A stretch of DNA of 64,000 bases from Gordonia hongkongensis (GTDB lineage Bacteria; Actinomycetota; Actinomycetes; Mycobacteriales; Mycobacteriaceae). Position numbers and translations under genes: made by a program. The stretch lies in the NCBI RefSeq assembly GCF_023078355.1, contig NZ_CP095552.1, positions 1,178,001-1,242,000 on the forward strand. The letters are read 5' to 3'. Under the pieces are notes generated by a model that saw nothing but the letters and a program-made list of their open reading frames with translations, did no database searches and had not been told where the DNA came from. Of this stretch, positions 1-8,372 are shown in pieces. Position 1 is the stretch's first letter. Every line of letters begins with the position of its first letter.

Positions 1-1007
1 TCGGCGGCCATCGTGATCAGGTCCCGGATGGGCAGCAGGGTGCCGGTGGCGGTGGTGGCGAGTCCGGCTTCGCGGATGAGGTCGTTGAGGTCGGCTTTGA
101 TGATCAGTTGCACGGGTAGCCCTCGGTGCGAGGTGCCGAGTGTTCCGTCGGCGAAGCCTGCGGCGAGTGCGGCATCGAGGGCGTCGTGATTGGTCTGGGC
201 GAGGGTGCGTTGGTCGCGGTCGGCTGCGGCGGTCAGGGCGTCGGGGTCGGCGGCACCGGCCGGGCCTTGGGGCGAGGCGGGGTCGTCGGGGTTGTTGAGT
301 CCGGGTTTGCCCCACACGGCGAACATCATGGTCAGTCGGGCGGCGAGTGCGGGGGTCAGGGTGCCGGAGATCTTGGCGGTGCCATCGGCGCGTTGCCGAC
401 CGATCCACAGGCCGCGGCGTCGTTTCTGGTCGGTGTCGTCGGCCAGTGTGCCGTCGGGATCGAGGTGGGCGAGCAGCCGCGAGCCGAGCTGGGTGATCTC
501 GGCAGGCGTGTGGGCTTCGGCGATCTCGGCCATCTGCCGCTCAGCGGCGACCTGTACATCGTGGTCGATGGTGCCGGGGATGCGGTCGAGGACGTCGAGG
601 GTGGCTTGTACGTGGGCGGTGCCGACTGTGCCTTGTGCGAAAGCTTCGGCGAGGCAGGGGTATTCGGGTGGGAGGACCTCGCCGCCGAGGCTGGTCCGGT
701 GGGCGGTGGCGTCCATCTGCTTACGGCGGCGCATCGGGTTCGAGACTCGTAGCCGGTGGGTCATGTACTGCATGAGGGTGCGGCAGCCGGCCTTGCGGGG
801 TAGGTCGCGGGCCTCGACCTGATCGATCTGCCGGTCTCCGGCGACGGTCAGACGCGCGATCGCGCGCTCGGTCTCCGCGGCCACGTCGGCGAGTTCGGCA
901 TCGGTACACGGCGACAGGTCCACGGTCTGCAACTCACCGAGGATGCGGTGCAGGTCGGCCACCAACTCGAGGGCGCGCGGTCGCCGCGCCGCTTGTTCGT
1001 CAGACAT
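1..1007 (-). CDS. DUF222 / HNH endonuclease family (13E12-type) protein, 5' part
   Basis: Translation from the ATG at 1007 gives 335 residues that stay open to the window edge, so the C-terminus is missing. It begins MSDEQAARRPRAL and carries the stretch QIDQVEARDLPRKAG followed by a basic RVSNPMRRRKQ segment, typical of the DUF222 domain of 13E12-repeat proteins. In this family the C-terminus holds an HNH nuclease motif, which would lie beyond the left edge. Cellular function is unproven; nuclease activity is assumed from the HNH domain. A LexA-like box lies 24 bases upstream of the start. A complete relative lies at 59418-60656 and also has such a box. The 205 bases between this gene and the next hold no other recognisable feature. 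Confident about family, not about role. Confidence 0.85.
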   Translation of the reverse strand, partial: MSDEQAARRPRALELVADLHRILGELQTVDLSPCTDAELADVAAETERAIARLTVAGDRQIDQVEARDLPRKAGCRTLMQYMTHRLRVSNPMRRRKQMDATAHRTSLGGEVLPPEYPCLAEAFAQGTVGTAHVQATLDVLDRIPGTIDHDVQVAAERQMAEIAEAHTPAEITQLGSRLLAHLDPDGTLADDTDQKRRRGLWIGRQRADGTAKISGTLTPALAARLTMMFAVWGKPGLNNPDDPASPQGPAGAADPDALTAAADRDQRTLAQTNHDALDAALAAGFADGTLGTSHRGLPVQLIIKADLNDLIREAGLATTATGTLLPIRDLITMAA

Positions 1008-1030
1008 GGTCACCCCCGAGAACCGTTGCC

Positions 1031-1046
1031 GCGAATGTACGTTCGA
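1031..1046. promoter_or_regulatory. Candidate LexA (SOS) box upstream of DUF222/HNH gene
   Basis: The 16-mer GCGAATGTACGTTCGA matches the mycobacterial SOS consensus TCGAAC-N4-GTTCGA at 10 of 12 fixed positions, with one half-site perfect. It sits 24 bases before the start of the leftward DUF222/HNH gene, a normal operator position. The same arrangement recurs at the second DUF222/HNH gene (60670-60685). Confidence 0.55.
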
Positions 1047-1212
1047 GTGTACACCGTTGCGAGCGCGTTGCAAGCCAAAACTGATGTTGTGCAACGCTAT
1101 TCGGAGCCGGTAACTTGTCGGTGCCTCGTGGTAGGGGGTCCACCGACTACTCCGTGGGGCGGCGGCATGACGATCGCCGCGGCCCCACGTGTTCAACGGG
1201 GCGTCCCGCGAC

Positions 1213-2292
1213 TCACTCCAGCCAGTTGTTGCCCCCGAGGTCCAATTGCGCGACATCCAGGGACGGGGTGATACCGGATTCCGGTGCGAGGCCGTGGCTC
1301 TCGAGAACGCCGCGCATGATCTCGGCGGCGTCGATGTTGAGTGGGCTCGACACCCACATCGCGTACGGCAGGTTCACGAAGCGGTTCTCGCGCACGGCCT
1401 TCAGGTTCCGGCTCGCCGGATTAGAACGCAGGGCGGCGATCTTCTCGTCGACCGACTGGCCGGGATAGTCGACGAACACGATGACGTCGGGGTCCGCGGT
1501 GGTGAGGCGTTCCCAGCTCACGGCGGTCCAGGTGTCCTCGATGTCCTCGGTCGCGTTGCGCGCGCCCGCGGCGTCGATGATGCCCTGCGGGCCGCCGAAG
1601 GATCCGGAGGAGAAGATGGTGTCCGAGACGCTGTCGAAGACGAAGACCGTTGGTTTCGCGGCGGGTTGTGGTGCGGCGCGCAGCTTCTCGAGGCGGTCGG
1701 CCACCTCGTCGGCCGCGGCGGCGCCCTGCTCGGGATTGCCGGTGAGGGTGCCGATGTTGCGCAGATCGGTGTCGAGCGCGACCCACGGGTCCATTGTGCC
1801 GCGCTGCGCCTCGCCCTCGGTCTGCCGGCACGCCTCGGACAACTGGTACACGTCGATGCCGTGTCCGGCGAGGATCTCGGGTGTGATCCCGCGCGATTCG
1901 CTCATGCCGTAGTTGTATCCGGCATACAGCACTTGGGGTTTCGCCGCGACGATGTTCTCGAGGGTGGGACGTTCGGTCGCGACCTCGTTCAGGGTGTCGA
2001 CCTGGGGTCCGTACTCGAGCCGCAGGATGTCCTTGTCCCGGGCGAGCGCGCTGACCGCCACCATGTTGTCACGGGCACCGGCGGCGAGTGCGATCGCAAT
2101 CATGCCGCCGTCGTTGACGAACAACCGGTCGAGGGGTTGCGGGAAGGCGACGTCGGCTCCGCAATTGGATACGGTGACAGTGCTTTCCGACGCTGCGGTG
2201 CTGTCGGTTCCGCAGGCGGTGGCAGTTCCCAGGATCAGTGTCGCCGCCACGATGGCGACGGTCGGGTGGACTCGGGACGTACGTATGGTCAA
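1213..2292 (-). CDS. ABC transporter substrate-binding lipoprotein, probably cobalamin (BtuF-like)
   Basis: The 359-residue protein starts at TTG 2292, preceded by GAGAGGAC. It has a hydrophobic N-terminus ending in a weak lipobox with Cys at about residue 27, so it should be a lipid-anchored extracytoplasmic protein. The rest looks like a two-lobed periplasmic-binding fold of the iron/cobalamin class, with segments such as ERPTLENIVAAKPQVLYAGY and DPDVIVFVDYPG. It is the last gene of a three-gene set (permease, ATPase, binding protein), 11 bases after the ATPase stop. Binding proteins of this class serve siderophores, haem or cobalamin. The cobalamin riboswitch ahead of the operon favours cobalamin or a related corrinoid (inference). 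The frame stays open far upstream of the chosen start, but that part is a shadow of the ATPase gene. Confidence 0.8.
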   Translation of the reverse strand: MTIRTSRVHPTVAIVAATLILGTATACGTDSTAASESTVTVSNCGADVAFPQPLDRLFVNDGGMIAIALAAGARDNMVAVSALARDKDILRLEYGPQVDTLNEVATERPTLENIVAAKPQVLYAGYNYGMSESRGITPEILAGHGIDVYQLSEACRQTEGEAQRGTMDPWVALDTDLRNIGTLTGNPEQGAAAADEVADRLEKLRAAPQPAAKPTVFVFDSVSDTIFSSGSFGGPQGIIDAAGARNATEDIEDTWTAVSWERLTTADPDVIVFVDYPGQSVDEKIAALRSNPASRNLKAVRENRFVNLPYAMWVSSPLNIDAAEIMRGVLESHGLAPESGITPSLDVAQLDLGGNNWLE

Positions 2293-2303
2293 AGGATGTC
2301 CTC

Positions 2304-3137
2304 TCACGGGATGTCTTTCGTCAGAGCGCTGGGGGCGGGTGTGGTGGTGGGAGTGTTCAGGAGCAGATGGGGCAGGCCCGTCGATGGATGGTCGACGACG
2401 GTGCCGGACACCTCGAAGACGTCGGCCAGCAGAGCCGGCGTCAGCACCTCGACGGGTGGTCCGTGCACGATGACTCCGCCGTCGGAAACCACTGCGACGG
2501 AGTCGAAGTGACGCAACACCAGGTCGAGGTCGTGCATCGCCGCGACCACGGTGGCGTCGAGTTCGTCGAGGATCTCCATCAGTCGTAGTCGCCAGGCGGC
2601 GTCCAGGTGATTGGTGGGTTCGTCGAGCACCAGGATCGGGGTCTGCTGAGCGAGCGCGCGGGCGAGGACGACGCGGTGCCGTTCGCCGCCGGACAGCTGG
2701 GTGCACGAGCGGGTGCCCCAGCCGTCGAGCCCGACCTGGATCAACGCGCGATCGACCACCGTCTTGTCGTCGGAACTCCCGGTGGACCAGGCCGACCGGT
2801 ACGGGGTCCGGCCGAGGCCGACCGCCTCGCCGACCGTCAGCTCCGCGGAGGGCTGTTCCTCCTGGCCGACCACCGCCATCGACATGGCGCGGCGTCGCGA
2901 GGGGATGCGGTGGAGGTCGTCTCCGTTCACCTCGACGGTGCCGGCGGCCGGGCGTTCGAGACCGCACAGCGTGCGCAGCAGGGTGGTCTTGCCGGAACCG
3001 TTGGGCCCGACGATGGCCAGTCGGGTGCCGGCGGGGACCGCGAGATCGACATCCCGCAGTACGACGCGGCCACCGCGACGGCACGCAAGCGCAATCGCGC
3101 GCAACGACATCGACGATGCGCGGGCGGGGTCGGTCAC
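2304..3137 (-). CDS. ABC transporter ATPase, probably cobalamin import (BtuD-like)
   Basis: The protein has 277 residues from GTG 3137, which overlaps the permease stop in a GTGA arrangement that suggests translational coupling. Walker A is GPNGSGKT, the signature motif is LSGGERHR and Walker B is ILVLDEPTNHLD, followed by the switch histidine in AAMHDLDL. The order and the LSGGE/DEPTNHLD forms are typical of the FecE/BtuD class. It should hydrolyse ATP at the cytoplasmic face to drive uptake through the FecCD-type permease encoded just before it. Its substrate follows that of the operon: cobalamin is likely because of the upstream riboswitch. An internal ATG at 3110 is possible but would lose the coupling. 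Confidence 0.9.
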   Translation of the reverse strand: MTDPARASSMSLRAIALACRRGGRVVLRDVDLAVPAGTRLAIVGPNGSGKTTLLRTLCGLERPAAGTVEVNGDDLHRIPSRRRAMSMAVVGQEEQPSAELTVGEAVGLGRTPYRSAWSTGSSDDKTVVDRALIQVGLDGWGTRSCTQLSGGERHRVVLARALAQQTPILVLDEPTNHLDAAWRLRLMEILDELDATVVAAMHDLDLVLRHFDSVAVVSDGGVIVHGPPVEVLTPALLADVFEVSGTVVDHPSTGLPHLLLNTPTTTPAPSALTKDIP

Positions 3138-4213
3138 GAGCCACCCCCGAACACGTACTGGCGTCGTCCCATGAGGAACAGGAAGATCGGTGCCCCGATC
3201 AGTCCGGTCACGATGCCCAGCGGCATCTCGCGCGGTGCGGCCGCCACCCGCGAGATCACGTCGACCCACACCAGGAAGAGCGCACCGCCGCAGACCGCCA
3301 CCGGCAACATCGCGCGGTGGGTGGCGCCGACCAGGAGTCGCGCCGCGTGCGGGACGATCAGACCGACGAAGCCGATGCCGCCCGCCACCGCGACGAGTAC
3401 GCCGACCAGGAGACCCTGGACACCGAACAGCGCGTTGCGCATCGCGCGTACCGGCACGCCCAGCGACGTCGCGGTGTCGGTGCCGGCCGCGTAGGCATCG
3501 AGCCAGGAGTGGATGGCGAGCATGGCCACGACGGTGGCCAGCACGACCACCCCGGCGATCTGCACTTTCGCCCAGGTGGCGCCCGCGACGCTGCCGAGCA
3601 TCCAGAACATCACGTTGTCGGCGGCGTGCGGGTCGGCGGCGGTGAACACCAGCAGCGACGACAACGCCATGAACGCCGAGGACAACACCACCCCGGACAG
3701 GATGAGTCGCAGCGCGGTCAGCCCGCCCTGGGCGCGGGCCACCAGGTACACCGTGACGGTGGCGGCCAGCGCGCCGAGTAGCGCCCCGCCGGACAGCGCC
3801 CAGACGCCCAGTCCCGCGAGCACGCCGAGGGTCATCACCGCGGTGGCCCCGACCGCCGCGCCGGCGGACACACCCAGCAGATACGGCTCGGCCAGCGGGT
3901 TGCGGACCAGGGCCTGCATGAGTGCGCCGGCCAGCGCCAGCCCGGCTCCGACCAGCGCGGCCAGCACGGACCGGGGCAACCGGAGATCCCAGATGATGAC
4001 GGCGTGCGCGGAGTCGAGCTCGGCCCCGGTCATCCGGCCGACGACGGTGTGCCACACGTCGCCGACGGGGATGGTCTCCGCGCCGAAAGCGGTGGCCAGG
4101 GCGATGCTGAGGAGGGTGAGGACGAACAGTACTGCGGCTAGCGGCGTCGACGGGAGTCGCCGGACCGACGGGGCGGTCGCGCTCTCGGTCGTGCCGTCGG
4201 TACGACGGGACAC
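3134..4213 (-). CDS. FecCD-family ABC permease, probably cobalamin import (BtuC-like)
   Basis: This 359-residue integral membrane protein starts at GTG 4213. It has about ten hydrophobic segments and family landmarks such as DLRLPRSVLAALVGAGLALAG, the coupling region NPLAEPYLLGVSAGAAVGA, and GFVGLIVPHAARLL. Length and motifs fit a BtuC/FhuB-type permease that works as a dimer with two ATPases. It is the first gene of the operon, 57 bases downstream of a cobalamin riboswitch, so its expression should fall when adenosylcobalamin is abundant. A siderophore substrate cannot be excluded from the protein alone. Confidence 0.9.
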   Translation of the reverse strand: MSRRTDGTTESATAPSVRRLPSTPLAAVLFVLTLLSIALATAFGAETIPVGDVWHTVVGRMTGAELDSAHAVIIWDLRLPRSVLAALVGAGLALAGALMQALVRNPLAEPYLLGVSAGAAVGATAVMTLGVLAGLGVWALSGGALLGALAATVTVYLVARAQGGLTALRLILSGVVLSSAFMALSSLLVFTAADPHAADNVMFWMLGSVAGATWAKVQIAGVVVLATVVAMLAIHSWLDAYAAGTDTATSLGVPVRAMRNALFGVQGLLVGVLVAVAGGIGFVGLIVPHAARLLVGATHRAMLPVAVCGGALFLVWVDVISRVAAAPREMPLGIVTGLIGAPIFLFLMGRRQYVFGGGS

Positions 4214-4270
4214 GGGTGGTACTGCCTATCGGTCTGGGTATCTGTGCGCGAGATACACGATGGACTCGAG

Positions 4271-4427
4271 CGAGAACGGCCGGTAATCGGACTCGGGATC
4301 GTGGCGCCGGCGCCTTCCCGGGTCGCCCCGGTGTCCGCGCCGAATCCGTCTCCCATACCGTTGCGCGCCAGTCCCGGATTCACACCGGGTTCCCTGACAC
4401 CCACGTGTGCGGGTGTGACCGTTCTCG
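4271..4427 (-). promoter_or_regulatory. Cobalamin riboswitch
   Basis: Read on the minus strand, the element shows the conserved core GGGAAcccGGTG followed by AATCCGGGACTG, then GCGCAACGGTA, and ends with the B12 box AGTCCGATTACCGGCC (4293 to 4278). A perfect 9-bp outer helix is formed by CGAGAACGG (4427-4419) and CCGTTCTCG (4279-4271). These are hallmark features of the cobalamin aptamer. It precedes the permease-ATPase-binding protein operon by 57 bases. That gap holds no obvious intrinsic terminator, so control could act on translation of the GTG start. The short open frames across this region are not genes. Confidence 0.9.
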
Positions 4428-4588
4428 GGGCTGAACATACCAACAACGATTCGCTACACCTGAGTCAGATGTCGCAGTTCGTGGTTCTGGGCGCAACGAT
4501 GCGCGACATCGGTGCCCGGACAGCCGACACGCGAGCACCTACGCTGGGGGCCGACGATCGACGATCCCGACGCGGAAATGGTGAACCG

Positions 4589-5542
4589 ATGGACGTACGA
4601 GACACGAAGCTGGCCATCATCGGGGCGGGTGCGGTGGGCACCGCGATCGCCTACTCGTCCCTCATCCGAGGTGTCGCACGGACCATCGCCCTCCTCGACA
4701 TCAACGCTGCCAAGGTGACCGCCGAGGTGCTCGACATGTCGCATGGCCTCGAGTTCGTGCCCCGCGCGGACATCATCGGATCCGACGACGTGTCGGTGTG
4801 TGCGGACGCCGACGTCGTCGTGTTCACCGCCGGCGCGAAGCAGAAGCCCGGGCAGTCGCGCCTCGAATTGGCCGAGGCGACAATCGGTCTGACACGCGCC
4901 ATCCTCCCCGGGGTGCTGGCGGTGGCGCCGAACGCGATCTATGTGATGGTCACCAATCCCGTCGACATCGTCACCTACGCCGCCCAGGAGATCAGCGGGC
5001 TGTCACCGCACCAGGTCTTCGGCTCGGGCACGGTGCTGGACTCGTCCCGGCTGCGATTCCTGATCGCGCAGCACTGCGGGGTCGCGGTGCAGAGCGTGCA
5101 CTCCTACATCGTCGGCGAACACGGCGACAGTGAGATCCCGCTGTGGAGTTCGGCGTCGATCGGGGGCGTGCCGCTCACCTCGTGGACGCCGCTGCCCGGC
5201 CGTCCGGCGATGGACGCCGTTGCGCGCGAACGTATTCACCACGAGGTCGTACATGCCGCGTACACCATCATCGAGGGCAAGGGGGCGACGAACTACGCGA
5301 TCGGTCTGGCCTCGACGCGCATCGTCGAGGCGATCCTGAACAACGAACACCGGGTGCTGCCGGTGTCGACGCGGGCGGACGGCATCGAGGGGCTCGACGG
5401 CGTGTGCCTCTCGTTGCCGACCGTCGTCGACCGCGGTGGTGCCCAGACCCGGCTCGATGTCCCGCTGTCGGACTCCGAGCGGGCGGGTCTGCTGGCATCG
5501 GCGGAAACGCTGCGCGGGATGCAGGCGCGGTTCGGGTTCTGA
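4589..5542 (+). CDS. ldh: L-lactate dehydrogenase
   Basis: The 317-residue protein starts at ATG 4589. The N-terminal Rossmann motif is GAGAVG (residues 12-17). It also has the substrate-binding loop AGAKQKPGQSRLEL, the NAD-site VTNPVD, and the catalytic histidine in GEHGDSEIPLWS. Together these define an NAD-dependent L-lactate dehydrogenase rather than a malate dehydrogenase, where the loop and GEHGDS context differ. It should interconvert pyruvate and L-lactate in the cytosol. It is transcribed away from the riboswitch-controlled importer and converges with the hydrolase gene 3 bases downstream. No dedicated promoter is clear in the 160 bases before it. Confidence 0.92.
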   Translation: MDVRDTKLAIIGAGAVGTAIAYSSLIRGVARTIALLDINAAKVTAEVLDMSHGLEFVPRADIIGSDDVSVCADADVVVFTAGAKQKPGQSRLELAEATIGLTRAILPGVLAVAPNAIYVMVTNPVDIVTYAAQEISGLSPHQVFGSGTVLDSSRLRFLIAQHCGVAVQSVHSYIVGEHGDSEIPLWSSASIGGVPLTSWTPLPGRPAMDAVARERIHHEVVHAAYTIIEGKGATNYAIGLASTRIVEAILNNEHRVLPVSTRADGIEGLDGVCLSLPTVVDRGGAQTRLDVPLSDSERAGLLASAETLRGMQARFGF

Positions 5543-5544
5543 CG

Positions 5545-6429
5545 TCACACGGGGACGGTCCCGCGCAGGAACTCGAGCTGATCGGCGACCACCCGCTCGA
5601 AGTCGGCGCCGACGTAGATGTCGAAATGTCCTGCCGGATAACGAATCACTCGCGCTGCCGGGGCGCGGCGGGCGTACCGGGCAGTCGGTCCGGCCGGCGC
5701 CACGGTGTCCTCGTCGCAGATGCACACGAGCGTGGGACAGGTGAGCTTTCGCAATGCCCGACCAGGCGTGTGCAGCGGGATGGCGAGACCGGCCCGCGCG
5801 GCGACCTCGTTGATGAACTCCAGGTCGTCGGGCACCAGCGGCAGGTATCCCGACACCGCGTCGGGTGCCGTCATCAGGGCGGCCGAGCCGGACGCACCGG
5901 CGAGGCCGACGGTGACCGGCGGACGGCCCAGCGCCGAACCCGCCAGATCCGCGAGCGCGCGCACGGTCACCTTTGCCCCGGACGCCACTCCCAGGGCAGC
6001 GGTGGAGGCTATTCCACTGGTGAAGGGGCACTGGGAGATCACCGCGGCCACCCGGCCGTCGCGTTCGCCCGCGACGAGGGCGTGCCCGCCGCCGAAGGAG
6101 GTGCCCCACAGCACTATCCGTGAGGTGTCGACACCGCTGAGTGTTCGGGCGAAGGCGATTGCCGCGGCCCAGTCGTCGAGTTGGCGGCGAATGGACAGCA
6201 GCTGTCGCGGTTCGCCGTCGCTGGCGCCGAAGTGGCGGTAGTCGAACACCAGGCACGAGTATCCCGCGGCGGTGAAGCGCTCGGCGAACGCGTCCAGGCG
6301 CATCCGCCGGACCGCACCGAGCCCGTGCGCCATCACGATGACCGGCGCCGGAGTGGTTCCCTCGGGCAGGTACCACCAGGCCCGGCATGTCGTCCCGGAC
6401 GAATCGAACTCGACGTCGTTCCTGATCAT
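5545..6429 (-). CDS. Alpha/beta hydrolase (serine hydrolase)
   Basis: The protein has 294 residues from ATG 6429. It shows an alpha/beta-hydrolase fold with the oxyanion-type segment VIVMAHGLGAVR, the nucleophile elbow GTSFGGG, a late acidic residue in CDEDTVAP, and the catalytic histidine in YPAGHFDIYVG. The sequence resembles acetyl-xylan-esterase/dienelactone-hydrolase-like enzymes, but the substrate cannot be read from it. There is no signal peptide, so a cytosolic enzyme is likely. It stands alone, tail to tail with ldh. Confidence 0.8.
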   Translation of the reverse strand: MIRNDVEFDSSGTTCRAWWYLPEGTTPAPVIVMAHGLGAVRRMRLDAFAERFTAAGYSCLVFDYRHFGASDGEPRQLLSIRRQLDDWAAAIAFARTLSGVDTSRIVLWGTSFGGGHALVAGERDGRVAAVISQCPFTSGIASTAALGVASGAKVTVRALADLAGSALGRPPVTVGLAGASGSAALMTAPDAVSGYLPLVPDDLEFINEVAARAGLAIPLHTPGRALRKLTCPTLVCICDEDTVAPAGPTARYARRAPAARVIRYPAGHFDIYVGADFERVVADQLEFLRGTVPV

Positions 6430-6555
6430 CGTTTCCCCCGCTGTCGGTGGTTGCCTGGCCGGACTGTACCAATACGCGTTGTCGAATGGCAGGCTCGTGG
6501 CAGGCTGTGAAAAGCGAGATGGAACCCGACGTCGACGCTGCTAGCGTCTGCCGTC

Positions 6556-6945
6556 GTGAAGAGATTGATAGCGGGGGCGTTGATCGCCGGAACAGCAGTA
6601 TTCGGATTGGCCGTGGGCGCGGGTGATTCCGACGCCAAGATCAAGCCGGGCAACTACAAACAGCAGCAACTCATCTACGGATTCGTTCCGATGCCGGAGT
6701 CGAATGCGCGGGTCATCGGCAACGGCATGTACACCGACTACTACGGGATCGGGCCGTGGAATCTGCAGCGTCAGCAGATCCAGCAGACGCCACACGGCGG
6801 CGTCGTGGCGCACACTGCGGACCCGGTGATGCAGTGGTTCGCGCGTACGGAGTTTCGGCGCACCAAGAACGGATATGTCGGCACGATGTACAGCTGGGGC
6901 GTCCCGCTCGGCAGTGCGCTGCTGAAGGAACAGCCGCGTCGCTGA
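6556..6945 (+). CDS. Small secreted protein of unknown function
   Basis: The 129-residue protein starts at GTG 6556 and opens with a clear signal peptide (MKRLIAGALIAGTAVFGLAV, cleavage probably near GAGDSDA). The mature part is about 100 residues and rich in Tyr, Gln and Gly, with no cysteine and no motif I recognise. It is not obviously coupled to neighbours: the hydrolase is divergent and the next gene begins 150 bases downstream. It is probably exported by Sec and remains in or beyond the cell envelope. Confidence 0.6.
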   Translation: MKRLIAGALIAGTAVFGLAVGAGDSDAKIKPGNYKQQQLIYGFVPMPESNARVIGNGMYTDYYGIGPWNLQRQQIQQTPHGGVVAHTADPVMQWFARTEFRRTKNGYVGTMYSWGVPLGSALLKEQPRR

Positions 6946-7096
6946 CCCCGCGCCTTCCGATCCCGGGTCCGGCCGATGGCGTGTCCGTCGGCCGGACCAA
7001 TCTTCGCGTCGCATGCGCTTTTCGCCGGCCGGAACCCGTAGTGTCACTTCGTCACAATTGAGGTGTCGGGGGACACTACGAAGAAGGTCAAGCACG

Positions 7097-7369
7097 ATGC
7101 GTTGCTCGCGAAAGATGGTTCTCGGATTTCTGGCCGCGGCGTCGATGACGGTAGCTCCGCTGATGGTGGCGGCACCCGCCGCGGCGGCAACCGACTACGC
7201 CAATTGCACCGAACTGCGCGGCGACTACCCGCACGGTGTCGGCAAGACCGGCGCCGTCGACTCGACGTCGGGTACGCCGGTCACGACGTTCACCGTCGAC
7301 GACGAACTGTACGAGGCGAACTCCGAGAGCGACCGCGACGGGGACGGCATCGCCTGCGAGAAGCACTGA
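7097..7369 (+). CDS. Secreted excalibur-domain protein
   Basis: The 90-residue protein starts at ATG 7097 after AAGAAGG. It has a signal peptide of about 34 residues ending in AAPAAAATDY. The mature part keeps one cysteine in DYANCTELRGDYPHGVG and ends in the calcium-binding-like loop SDRDGDGIACEKH. This Cys...DxDxDGxxC pattern is the excalibur domain, known from exported proteins of Gram-positive bacteria. A calcium-stabilised extracellular role is likely but unproven. The frame extends 28 codons upstream without a better start. Confidence 0.8.
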   Translation: MRCSRKMVLGFLAAASMTVAPLMVAAPAAAATDYANCTELRGDYPHGVGKTGAVDSTSGTPVTTFTVDDELYEANSESDRDGDGIACEKH

Positions 7370-7390
7370 GCGTGCGTCACACTGGGTGAC

Positions 7391-7867
7391 GTGTTCACCC
7401 AGGTCGAGGACGAGAACCGCCGGTTGCTCCGTGCGCGCGACGCCATCGACCTCTCCTACGCCGACGACCTCGACATCGCAACGCTCGCCCGCATCGCGCT
7501 GATGTCGCCGTCGCACTTCATCCGCCGGTTCCGGGCCGTGTTCGGGGAGACGCCGCACCGCTACCTGCAGCGTCGGCGCATCGAGCGAGCCTGTGCCCTC
7601 CTTCGGACCACCGACGTCCCGGTGCTCGACGTCGCGTTGCTGGTCGGCTACGACAGTCCTGGCACGTTCGGCCGGACGTTCAGCCGACTCGTCGGCTCCA
7701 GTCCCACGGCCTACCGGCAGCGTGTCGCTCCGATTCCCGTTCCCGGTTGCTTCGTGCGCCGGTGGACCAGGCCGAGCGATGCTGCCACCGGGGTCCCGCG
7801 AGCGGCCGAAGTGAGCGATTTCGGAGAAGCGCCGACCGGGCCGCCGGTCGTATCGTCGGGCGCATGA
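7391..7867 (+). CDS. AraC-family transcriptional regulator (DNA-binding domain only)
   Basis: This 158-residue protein from GTG 7391 is essentially one AraC double helix-turn-helix. The first helix pair lies in LDIATLARIALMSPSHFIRRF and the family signature in VALLVGYDSPGTFGRTF...SPTAYR. It has no sensory domain; about 45 poorly conserved residues follow. Its stop overlaps the start of the VOC-protein gene (ATGA), so the two are co-translated. Such AraC/VOC pairs are common in actinobacteria, and the VOC partner may bind or transform the ligand (inference). Confidence 0.85.
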   Translation: MFTQVEDENRRLLRARDAIDLSYADDLDIATLARIALMSPSHFIRRFRAVFGETPHRYLQRRRIERACALLRTTDVPVLDVALLVGYDSPGTFGRTFSRLVGSSPTAYRQRVAPIPVPGCFVRRWTRPSDAATGVPRAAEVSDFGEAPTGPPVVSSGA

Positions 7868-8322
7868 TCAACGGCATCGGTATCCATTCCGTCTACGTCC
7901 TCGATCAGGACGTCGCACTCGACTTCTACGTCGGCACACTCGGTTTCACGGTCGACACCGACGTCGACATGGGTTTCATGCGGTGGTTGACGATCGCGCC
8001 GCCCGGTCAACCCGACCGGCTCATCCTGCTCGAGAAGCCCGGGCCGCCCGCGCTTTCCGACGAGACCGCCGCGAAGATCCGCGACCTCGTGACGCAGGGG
8101 GCGATGCCGGTGACGATCCTGTCGACCGACGATTGTCGCGGCACCCACGCGGCGCTCGTCGCGCGCGGCGTCGAGTTCACCCAGGACCCCGAAGACCAGC
8201 CCTACGGCACCGACTGTGCGTTCCGGGACCCGTTCGGCAATGCGTTGCGAATGACCCAACGCACCGCCGCCGACCGGCCGATCGGAGCCGACGACATCGG
8301 CCGCTGGGCGCCGGACGAGTGA
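7864..8322 (+). CDS. VOC (glyoxalase/bleomycin-resistance fold) protein
   Basis: The 152-residue protein starts at ATG 7864, overlapping the regulator stop by 4 bases. Two beta-alpha-beta-beta-beta modules are visible: IGIHSVYVLDQDVALDFYVG...LGF and later VEFTQDP...YGTDCAFRDPFGNALRM, which ends in the usual DPxGN motif. Potential metal ligands are His8 and a glutamate in LLEKPG. Family members include glyoxalases, dioxygenases and antibiotic-binding proteins, so the reaction cannot be named. It probably functions with the AraC-type regulator. Confidence 0.85.
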   Translation: MINGIGIHSVYVLDQDVALDFYVGTLGFTVDTDVDMGFMRWLTIAPPGQPDRLILLEKPGPPALSDETAAKIRDLVTQGAMPVTILSTDDCRGTHAALVARGVEFTQDPEDQPYGTDCAFRDPFGNALRMTQRTAADRPIGADDIGRWAPDE

Positions 8323-8372
8323 GGTGGTCCGCCGAACATCCCGGCGGCCACGTAGGCGTTAGATTCGTGCCC

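Noticed and set aside
2304..3137. Siderophore importer as the default call for the 1.2-4.2 kb operon
   Set aside because: The proteins alone would allow it, but the upstream cobalamin riboswitch makes corrinoid uptake the better explanation.
2293..3144. N-terminal extension of the binding-protein frame to 3144
   Set aside because: The added part is Arg/His-rich noise in the shadow of the ATPase gene; the TTG at 2292 has an RBS and starts a signal sequence.
4138..4446. Several short open frames upstream of the permease
   Set aside because: They cover the cobalamin riboswitch and have no ribosome-binding sites or family similarity.
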